Of a stretch of DNA of 11,093 bases, positions 6,782-11,093 are shown in pieces. Positions within the stretch are counted from its first letter, which is position 1, and every line of letters begins with the position of its first letter. Source of the DNA: an uncultured bacterium (GTDB lineage: Bacteria > Spirochaetota > Spirochaetia > Sphaerochaetales > Sphaerochaetaceae); NCBI GenBank assembly GCA_905215015.1, contig CAJMOS010000100.1:1-11093 (forward strand), in the 5' to 3' direction. The position numbers and the translations under genes are program-made. The notes under the pieces were generated by a model that saw only the letters and a list, made by a program, of their open reading frames with translations, ran no database searches and was not told where the DNA came from.

Positions 6782-7087
6782 TTACTGAAGCTGGATCTGG
6801 TGGATTTTCTTGGCTTTTTGGGACTCTTTCGGATGACTGGCGCGGTCCTTCTCGATCAGCGCGTTGATATAGCCGCTCATCGAGCTTCCTTTGGTCTGCT
6901 TGCTCATCAGGTTGCAGTAGATGATGTTTTCCTCGCTCAGACGGATGGTGGTGGTCCTGACCTGCTGCGGATCGGCCTGGATGGTGGAACTGCGCCCGCG
7001 GCGGCCCGAGGCCTCTGCCGGCTGCTCGGCCGTTTGCTCAAGAGGGGTCTCGCTTTGCGTCCATGCCTGCATCAGACTTTTCTTCAT
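6782..7087 (-). CDS. Small ribbon-helix-helix protein, probable DNA-binding partner of ParA
   Basis: A 101-residue protein with three parts: a flexible Gln/Glu/Ser-rich N-terminus (about 1-40), an RHH-like core, and a Lys/Gln-rich tail (85-101). In the core VRTTTIRLSEENIIYC (43-58) fits the beta strand and start of helix A, and SSMSGYINALIEKD (68-81) fits helix B; RHH proteins use the paired beta strands of a dimer to read DNA. The ATG at 7087 overlaps the ParA stop (ATGA, 4 bp), so the two are translationally coupled. Known families in which a short RHH protein follows a ParA ATPase are the centromere-binding proteins of plasmid partition (ParG/omega type). I infer a similar role here, plus autoregulation. 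It could instead be a plain transcriptional regulator. The function is inferred from fold and context only. Confidence 0.75.
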   Translation of the reverse strand: MKKSLMQAWTQSETPLEQTAEQPAEASGRRGRSSTIQADPQQVRTTTIRLSEENIIYCNLMSKQTKGSSMSGYINALIEKDRASHPKESQKAKKIHQIQLQ

Positions 7088-7872
7088 TTGAGCTTCTCCT
7101 CCACTTCGTCGACAAAGTGCGCGTAATCCTGGGTGACTGCCGCCTTGGGCGCCAGATCGAAAAGCGAAGTCTGCTGCGCCTGGCTGACCTCGACCTGCAC
7201 GCTCTGCCTGATGGTCGTCTTGAACACCTCGGTCTTCATGTGGCCGGCAATCTGCTCGAGCGTCTCCCTGGCCTCTTTCCCAAGTTTGGTCCTCACGTTG
7301 TAGCGGGTGAGCAGGATGCCGAGGATCTTCAGGCCGTGGTTCTCGCTGTGCTTTACCTCGTCGATGGTTTCGGAGAGGGCGGCCAGTCCCTGGATCGAGA
7401 AAGCCGCGGCGTTCACCGGAATAATCAGATAGTCGGCGGCAATCAGGACGTTCCAGGAAAGGATTCCGAGGGTAGGGGGAGCATCGATGACGCAGTAGTC
7501 CCAGCCCCGTGCCTTCTTGATGGCCGTGCGGAGGATTTTCATGGTGCCGATTCCCACATAGGTGCGGTCGGCGCTCGCCATCATGATGTTGTTGGGAACC
7601 AACGCGCCGTGACGGCGGGTATGGTAGATCGCCTCCTGCACGGTGCATTTCCTGTCGAACAGATCCTTCAGTGTCTTGATGTCGGGATCGTCGGGATTCA
7701 CTCCTGTCTCGTAGGTCAGGTTTCCCTGGGGATCGGCGTCGACCAGAAGCACCTTCTTGCCCTTGCGCACCAGTCCGGCAGCCAATTCGCCGCTCGTCGT
7801 GGTCTTTCCCACCCCGCCTTTTTGGTTCATTACCGCAATCGTGATCATGAATCCATCATAGCCGTTCGCCAT
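7084..7872 (-). CDS. ParA/Soj/MinD-family ATPase
   Basis: A 262-residue deviant-Walker ATPase. Motifs: NQKGGVGKTTT (16-26) with signature Lys18 and P-loop Lys23, Walker A' VLLVDADPQGN (41-51), Walker B WDYCVIDAPPTLG (124-136), the switch region YLIIPVNAAAFSIQGL (148-163), and the Soj-like C-terminus IRQSVQVEVSQAQ (221-233). Such proteins dimerise on ATP, bind DNA nonspecifically and position plasmids, chromosomes or other cargo. There is no N-terminal HTH domain, so it cannot repress its promoter alone. The start is uncertain: the ATG at 7872 lies exactly where AT-rich DNA gives way to coding-like composition but has no Shine-Dalgarno, while the ATG at 7848 matches the usual family start (MITIAVMNQKGG) with only a weak GGA before it. 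It is followed by the RHH gene with a 4-bp overlap. No parB (HTH-type) gene is in the window, so this may not be the main chromosomal Soj. Confidence 0.93.
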   Translation of the reverse strand: MANGYDGFMITIAVMNQKGGVGKTTTSGELAAGLVRKGKKVLLVDADPQGNLTYETGVNPDDPDIKTLKDLFDRKCTVQEAIYHTRRHGALVPNNIMMASADRTYVGIGTMKILRTAIKKARGWDYCVIDAPPTLGILSWNVLIAADYLIIPVNAAAFSIQGLAALSETIDEVKHSENHGLKILGILLTRYNVRTKLGKEARETLEQIAGHMKTEVFKTTIRQSVQVEVSQAQQTSLFDLAPKAAVTQDYAHFVDEVEEKLK

Positions 7873-7880
7873 GCATTTGT

Positions 7881-7916
7881 AAATAAATGATAATGTTTAT
7901 TTCTTAAATAAGAAAT
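7881..7916. promoter_or_regulatory. Overlapping AT-rich inverted repeats upstream of parA-like gene (candidate operator/centromere and promoter)
   Basis: Two overlapping inverted repeats. AAATAAA (7881-7887) and TTTATTT (7896-7902) are separated by 8 bp, and ATTTCTTA-AA-TAAGAAAT (7899-7916) has perfect 8-bp arms. The word AAATAA therefore recurs in alternating orientation at 7881, 7897 (reverse) and 7906. On the - strand a -10-like TATCAT (7892-7887) falls inside the first spacer; its -35 (TTTCTT, 7915-7910) is poor, as for activator-dependent promoters or weak recognition. This is the natural place for the downstream RHH protein to bind. Role inferred. Confidence 0.45.
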
Positions 7917-7924
7917 GTTGACAT

Positions 7925-7949
7925 AAAAATTGGAGGGAAGGCCCCTCCA
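7925..7949 (-). terminator. Rho-independent terminator of the AraC-family gene
   Basis: On the - strand a 7-bp stem TGGAGGG/CCCTCCA (7949-7943 and 7937-7931) with a 5-nt loop GCCTT is followed by ATTTTT (7930-7925). It lies 18 nt after the AraC-family TAA. A 14-bp palindrome (ACCTTGC-GCAAGGT, 7952-7965) sits between the stop codon and this hairpin. The terminator separates the AraC gene from the ParA group. Confidence 0.8.
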
Positions 7950-7967
7950 TCACCTTGCGCAAGGTTT

Positions 7968-8792
7968 TTACGGCCGCGCCTGTTTTTTGGCGTTTTTGCG
8001 GTAGACCATCGGCGTGACCCCCATGATCTTCTTGAAGGTATTGTTGAAGGCGCTTTCGTTGGAGAAGCCGCAGCACTGGGTGATCTCCCCGAGCGTCATC
8101 GCGCTTGCCTTGAGCAGATAGCTTGCGGTATACACCCGGAGCTTGATCAGGTATTCGTGCGGAGTCATGCCGCAGTCCTCGTTGAAGGCCCGGATGAAAT
8201 AGAAGGTGCTCAGCCCTACCATCCTCGCCAGATCGTCGACGGCAATCCGCTCGTTCAGATGCGCGCAAATGTAGTCGTAGACCATCTCGAATTTCCGGCT
8301 TCCGTTTTCCGCGGAGAAGTACCCGAGCAGGGTGGTCAGCTGCTGGTTGATCAGCTTGGTGTCCGGCTGCCGTCCCTCACGGAATGGCGAGAGCACGGAC
8401 AGGAAGCAGGGAAGAACCTCATCATCCGCTACGGAAATAGTCTTCACTCGTAGGGAACTGAAGAAATCCTTCTGCTGGATTCCCTCGAAAACAATGCTGT
8501 AGTACTCGATTCCCCTGTTGGTGCCGAACGAAGGGCGGTCGCAACCGTCCATCAGGATCAGCTGGCCTGCATGCATGTAGGTTGTCGCGTTGTTCAGAGT
8601 GATGAACCCGTCTCCCTGAACGACAAGAAGCAACACAAATCCGTCAACAGCGAACTCGCTCACCGAATACTGGCTGGCCGCCGTGTAGTGAGCGATGCTG
8701 ATCAGCCGGAAAAATGGGTTCGGAGCAAGTAATGTTCGGTGGTAGAGGAAAATCTCCGAATCTGGTGTAACGCCTTTTTCTAAAATCCTCAT
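7968..8792 (-). CDS. AraC-family transcriptional regulator
   Basis: A 274-residue protein (294 if the upstream TTG at 8852 is used). The N-terminal part (to about residue 160) looks like a small cupin-type sensing domain (VDGFVLLLVVQGDGFITLNN, then YMHAGQLILMDG, the usual jelly-roll pattern). The last 100 residues are a complete AraC DNA-binding domain with two helix-turn-helix units: IAVDDLARMVGLSTFYFIRA, then the linker MTPHEYLIKLRV, then MTLGEITQCCGFSNESAFNN and the closing FKKIMGVTPMVYRKN. The layout is typical of regulators of sugar or metabolite use, where the cupin binds the small molecule. The ATG at 8792 has only a distant AAGGG in front of it and the TTG has no Shine-Dalgarno, so the start is uncertain. 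It ends in its own terminator and is divergent to the HAD gene, which is a possible target. The effector is unknown. Confidence 0.92.
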   Translation of the reverse strand: MRILEKGVTPDSEIFLYHRTLLAPNPFFRLISIAHYTAASQYSVSEFAVDGFVLLLVVQGDGFITLNNATTYMHAGQLILMDGCDRPSFGTNRGIEYYSIVFEGIQQKDFFSSLRVKTISVADDEVLPCFLSVLSPFREGRQPDTKLINQQLTTLLGYFSAENGSRKFEMVYDYICAHLNERIAVDDLARMVGLSTFYFIRAFNEDCGMTPHEYLIKLRVYTASYLLKASAMTLGEITQCCGFSNESAFNNTFKKIMGVTPMVYRKNAKKQARP

Positions 8793-8804
8793 GGCTTTAT
8801 TGTG

Positions 8805-8830
8805 CCCTTGAATGGGAAAGGATTCAATGG
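8805..8830. repeat. Inverted repeat at the 5' end of the AraC-family gene
   Basis: TTGAAT (8808-8813) and ATTCAA (8822-8827) are separated by 8 bp. The symmetry continues outward after one mismatch (CC at 8805-8806, GG at 8829-8830). It lies just upstream of the preferred ATG of the AraC gene, so it would sit in its leader or promoter and could be an autoregulatory site. It would fall inside the reading frame if the TTG start were used. Confidence 0.4.
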
Positions 8831-8953
8831 ACCGACCCGGCAGGAATGACAATTTTTGTGTATTTTCTTTTGTGCCTCACGCCAGTCTTGTCTCTAAGGG
8901 AAAACCAACGCAAGGAATTTCGAGGAAAGCGGAAACGGCAGGGGGTCGCTCTC

Positions 8954-8982
8954 TTGAGTTGTGGAAAAAGTGACGATACCCT
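8954..8982 (+). promoter_or_regulatory. Possible promoter of the HAD-phosphatase gene
   Basis: TTGAGT (8954-8959, 4/6), a 17-bp spacer and TACCCT (8977-8982, 3/6). The spacing is ideal but the -10 is poor. The predicted start near 8989 would leave a leader of about 16 nt beginning at the Shine-Dalgarno. Weak evidence. Confidence 0.25.
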
Positions 8983-8989
8983 TATTTCC

Positions 8990-8996
8990 AGGAGGG
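8990..8996 (+). promoter_or_regulatory. Strong Shine-Dalgarno that fixes the TTG start of the HAD gene
   Basis: AGGAGGG, a near-perfect anti-16S complement, is followed by an 8-nt gap and TTG at 9005. No in-frame ATG or GTG lies nearby, and the protein homology begins exactly at this TTG. It therefore decides the start against the long open frame reaching back to 8846. Confidence 0.8.
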
Positions 8997-9004
8997 TTGT
9001 CAAA

Positions 9005-9610
9005 TTGCGTACTCGTCTTGTCATATTGGATATGGGTGGTGTCGTTGCAAGGAACGTGCATGTCGATCCGGAACTGACCCATTCCCTAGGTTTCGCACAG
9101 TCCTCCCTGAAAGAAGTGCACAAGGCCCTTTGGTATCCGATGCAGGCCCTTTGCGCGGGACTGATCGACGAGGATGAGTTCTGGGACCTTTTCGGCCTTT
9201 GGACCGGAAAAGATCCGGAAGCGCCGAAGGAAGGGCTGTTCTGCCAGTTCTTCCACCCGAATCTGGATGAAGCGGCCGTACGGGTGGTCGAGAAGCTCCG
9301 CTCGCAAGGGATGCGTGTTGTCTGCGGGACCAACGTGATACCTTCCCATTACGCCTACCATCAGCGCCATCACCAATACGATTGCTTTGACGCGGTCTAC
9401 CCATCGCAGCAGCTTCACGCGAACAAGCCTTCCCCGTCTTTCTATCTGGCCATCTGCAGGCGGGAGGGCGTGGAACCTGACGCGGTTTTCTTTGCCGATG
9501 ATACCGCACGGAATGTCGAGGCCGCGAAAGGTCTCGGCATGCATGCCTATCTCTATAAAGATGCGAGGCAGCTCGAAAGTGATTTGTGCCAGGAGCGCTT
9601 CCTTCGCTAA
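9005..9610 (+). CDS. HAD-superfamily hydrolase (YihX-like phosphatase)
   Basis: 201 residues, TTG start. HAD motif I is VILDMGGVV (6-14) with nucleophile Asp9. The second acidic residue of the classical DxD is Gly11, as in the YihX/epoxide-hydrolase-type branch (D-x-G-N/G-V). Motif II is VVCGTNV (Thr109), motif III HANKPSPSFY (Lys141), and motif IV VFFADDTARNVEAAKGLGM (Asp165-Asp166 for Mg2+). A small helical cap lies between motifs I and II (about 20-90). YihX-type enzymes hydrolyse sugar phosphates such as alpha-glucose-1-phosphate. The substrate here is not visible, though the divergent AraC-type regulator would fit carbohydrate control. The end overlaps the stop of the convergent ComM-like gene. 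Confidence 0.88.
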   Translation: MRTRLVILDMGGVVARNVHVDPELTHSLGFAQSSLKEVHKALWYPMQALCAGLIDEDEFWDLFGLWTGKDPEAPKEGLFCQFFHPNLDEAAVRVVEKLRSQGMRVVCGTNVIPSHYAYHQRHHQYDCFDAVYPSQQLHANKPSPSFYLAICRREGVEPDAVFFADDTARNVEAAKGLGMHAYLYKDARQLESDLCQERFLR

Positions 9611-10809
9611 GTCTCGTCGTCCAGCCTGAAACTCCGGTAGGAGAGTGCTTCCGTCAACGATGCCTGGTCGACCGTCATTTTCCCATCCCACTCGGCGATG
9701 GTCAGTGCGATCCTCGCCACCGAGATCCTGCCCCGCGCGGTAAGCGGGCCGAGGTCGAGGAGTTTCGAGGCCTTGATCACCGTTTGGGAGCACATGTCCG
9801 AGGAAGGACGGTATCGCATGCACCGGGACATCCGTTCCTTCCAGTCTGGAACCTGGATATCGATATGGGCAGACCAATCCCCGACGGGCCGCAAACGGAC
9901 TTTCAGGTCGAACCGGTCGAGCAGGGGGACGCCGATGGTATGCCAATACCGCCGCTTCTCCTGCTCGCTGCAGATGCAGGCATATCCCGGTTGCCCTGTT
10001 GCCGCGCAGGGACAGGGATTCATCGCCGCCTGCACCAGAAGATCCGGATTGTCGTCCATTTCCGTCCGGACTGCCCCCAATGTGCTCCTTTGGAGAGACG
10101 GCAACTCATCCAGGATCAATCTTCCCCCAGCGACGAGGGAAAAGACCCTGTGCTCCAAAAGGTATTTTGCCGACATGTGACTTCGCACCCAGAAGTCGAC
10201 GGTATCCTCGAGAAAGTCCTCTGACTCGGAAAGGAGGAAGGTCTTTCCGCAACCAGACGGACCGACAAGCAGCAGGTGCAGGCGTCCGGCGAGGGACAGC
10301 AAGAGGGCGCGCTTGGCCGTCTCGATTCCATGGACATGGCGCAAAGGGTATTGTCCGCTGTGTGTGCCTGGTCTATAGGCAAGCAGCTGCCGTACCGCGT
10401 CGAAGACCGTGGTGCACCGCCGGATCTGGGGGAATGAGGTCTTCGTTTCCATCGGCATCAGGATCACGTCGCACTGATACCGTCTCGCAACCTGTCCGAA
10501 TTGGTACGGAGGTGCGCCGAACATCAGTTTGCCCTCAAGGTTTCCTTTGCCCACGACCAGGACGGAGAAGGAAAGCCCGAGCGTCGACGTCCGCATGGCT
10601 ACCGCAAGGGCAAACCCTAGGTCCTGGGGGGCGACATGCTGCGAGAGCAGGCACCTTCCGGTGGCCTGCTGTCCCAGCAGGTTCCGCAGGATGTTCCTGA
10701 GTTCCCGGTTCTCGCGTTCCGAATAGGAGGTACAGGTGATGGTGGCTGGCGATTCCTGCCAAGAAACGAGTGCCGCGTCGGGAAACCGGTTGTGGATATA
10801 CAGATACAT
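9607..10809 (-). CDS. Shortened ComM/YifB-like (Mg-chelatase-related) AAA+ ATPase
   Basis: About 400 residues; ComM proteins are usually about 500. A degenerate N-terminal domain of the ComM type is seen (RENRELRNILRNLLG at 32-46, QHVAPQDLGFALAVA at 57-71, CDVILMPME at 113-121). Then come HVHGIETAKRALLLSLAG (158-175), Walker A LLVGPSGCGKT (180-190), Walker B GRLILDELPSLQRSTL (229-244), and the family signature AAMNPCPC (261-268). A second Cys pair (C278, C280) follows, which with C266/C268 may bind metal. GVPLLDRFDLKV (293-304) and LTARGRISVARIALTIA (356-372, sensor-2 Arg) complete it. ComM is a hexameric DNA helicase that helps integrate DNA taken up by transformation. About 45 residues between Walker A and B and about 20 before MNPCPC appear to be missing relative to ComM. 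An ATG at 10809 is chosen because AGG lies 7 nt upstream; ATGs at 10815 and 10833 are alternatives. Confidence 0.83.
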   Translation of the reverse strand: MYLYIHNRFPDAALVSWQESPATITCTSYSERENRELRNILRNLLGQQATGRCLLSQHVAPQDLGFALAVAMRTSTLGLSFSVLVVGKGNLEGKLMFGAPPYQFGQVARRYQCDVILMPMETKTSFPQIRRCTTVFDAVRQLLAYRPGTHSGQYPLRHVHGIETAKRALLLSLAGRLHLLLVGPSGCGKTFLLSESEDFLEDTVDFWVRSHMSAKYLLEHRVFSLVAGGRLILDELPSLQRSTLGAVRTEMDDNPDLLVQAAMNPCPCAATGQPGYACICSEQEKRRYWHTIGVPLLDRFDLKVRLRPVGDWSAHIDIQVPDWKERMSRCMRYRPSSDMCSQTVIKASKLLDLGPLTARGRISVARIALTIAEWDGKMTVDQASLTEALSYRSFRLDDET

Positions 10810-10816
10810 GCGCATA

Positions 10817-10952
10817 CCTAGTAATACCGGCATTCGCTAGGATTCGTTCGCAAGAAAAAAATCCAAAATTTTTTTTGTCTTGGAAGTGCAGTCCGCGCAA
10901 GCAGATAGGATTCCAAGGGGATCGGGGAGGGGGAAAAAGTGAGGGAAAGGGC
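10817..10952. other. Gene-free spacer between ComM-like gene and outward promoter
   Basis: No convincing gene. It contains an imperfect inverted repeat CCTAG...CTAGG (10817-10821, 10837-10841) over the 5' end of the ComM-like gene. It also contains adjoining A7 and T8 runs in a CAAG...CTTG inverted arrangement (10851-10879), and a purine-rich stretch with long G-runs (about 10915-10972). Bent A-tract DNA or divergent regulatory DNA is plausible. Confidence 0.4.
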
Positions 10953-10981
10953 TGGACAAGGAAGGGGGAAAGGCGTATAGT
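10953..10981 (+). promoter_or_regulatory. Strong sigma-70-like promoter facing the right edge
   Basis: TGGACA (10953-10958, 5/6), a 17-bp spacer and TATAGT (10976-10981, 5/6), followed by a GC-rich discriminator. The predicted start is about 10987-10989. It reads out of the window, away from the ComM-like gene, so it should drive a gene or RNA beyond base 11093. Confidence 0.6.
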
Positions 10982-10987
10982 CACGGG

Positions 10988-11093
10988 CTGTTCGCCTTCG
11001 AGGCGAGCGCGGCAGGCGGGAGCGTGCCGGTTCTTTTGAGAGGACAGCGAGAGGGGAAGAGGGAAGAGTTGCCGAAGAGGGCGGCCGCGGCCT
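10988..11093 (+). other. Hairpin-rich, purine-rich leader or start of a structured RNA (runs off the edge)
   Basis: Downstream of the promoter come three consecutive stem-loops: TTCGCCT/AGGCGAG (10991-11007, 3-nt loop), CGGCA/TGCCG (11010-11029) and GTTCT/AGGAC with one G-U pair (11030-11045). A GA-rich single-stranded run (11048-11075) and GC-rich sequence to the edge follow. No convincing start codon is seen. Weak possibilities are GTG at 11024 or TTG at 11075, both open to the edge and rich in Arg, Lys and Ala. I do not recognise it as RNase P RNA, tmRNA, a tRNA or rRNA. Confidence 0.4.

Noticed and set aside
7918..7923. Perfect TTGACA on the + strand downstream of the AraC gene
   Set aside because: No -10 at the right distance (GCCCCT at 17 bp), and it would transcribe antisense into the AraC gene. 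Treated as chance in AT-rich DNA.
8846..9004. N-terminal extension of the HAD protein
   Set aside because: HAD homology starts at the TTG at 9005, which has a strong Shine-Dalgarno. The extension has none and is Arg/Lys-rich without family resemblance.
10851..10879. A7/T8 runs with CAAG...CTTG ends, considered as a terminator
   Set aside because: The stem would be almost all A-T, no gene ends nearby on either strand, and the ComM-like gene starts rather than stops beside it. More likely bent DNA.
10535..10984. 149-residue open frame on the - strand extending past the ComM-like gene
   Set aside because: It overlaps the ComM-like gene out of frame and is Pro/Arg/Ser-rich without motifs, starting in pyrimidine-rich non-coding DNA.

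Overview
The window is about 11.1 kb of GC-rich bacterial chromosome with strong G/C preference in third codon positions and a few sharply AT-rich intergenic islands. The best guess for the organism is a spirochaete near Sphaerochaeta. This is an inference from three things: the substrate-binding protein has the signal-peptide end and Asn-Gly-x-x-Glu-Lys mature start common in that group; the last two steps of purine synthesis are encoded by two separate genes instead of one bifunctional purH; and glutamate dehydrogenase is of the hexameric type. No rRNA, tRNA, CRISPR array, transposase or integrase is visible, so it reads as ordinary core or near-core chromosome with some unusual small details.

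Left part (+ strand, 1-4877). The 3' end of a MATE-family efflux transporter enters from the left edge. After an AT-rich gap with a sigma-70-like promoter comes a compact three-gene operon for a polar amino-acid ABC importer: binding protein, permease and ATPase. The permease and ATPase genes overlap by one base, and the operon is closed by a textbook intrinsic terminator. A 331-bp gene-free AT-rich region follows, ending in a very good promoter whose 17-bp spacer is itself a perfect palindrome. It drives gdhA (NADP-type glutamate dehydrogenase), which ends in a 26-bp perfect palindrome. The importer and GdhA together suggest amino-acid uptake and glutamate/ammonia metabolism.

Middle part (- strand, 4895-8792). 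Reading leftwards: an AraC-family regulator with its own terminator; an AT-rich region with overlapping inverted repeats; a ParA-type ATPase; a small ribbon-helix-helix protein overlapping it by 4 bp; a PF07826-type IMP cyclohydrolase; and a stand-alone AICAR formyltransferase (the C-terminal half of classical PurH). The two purine enzymes are 1 nt apart and must be co-translated or nearly so. The ParA/RHH pair lies 47 nt upstream of them and may share their transcript.

Right part (8793-11093). A HAD-superfamily phosphatase gene (+) starts at a TTG codon behind a strong Shine-Dalgarno. It converges with a shortened ComM/Mg-chelatase-like AAA+ gene (-), and the two stop codons interlock. At the right edge a strong promoter-like sequence faces outward and is followed by a GC-rich, hairpin-dense, purine-rich stretch that looks like an untranslated leader or the start of a structured RNA; the gene it belongs to lies outside the window.
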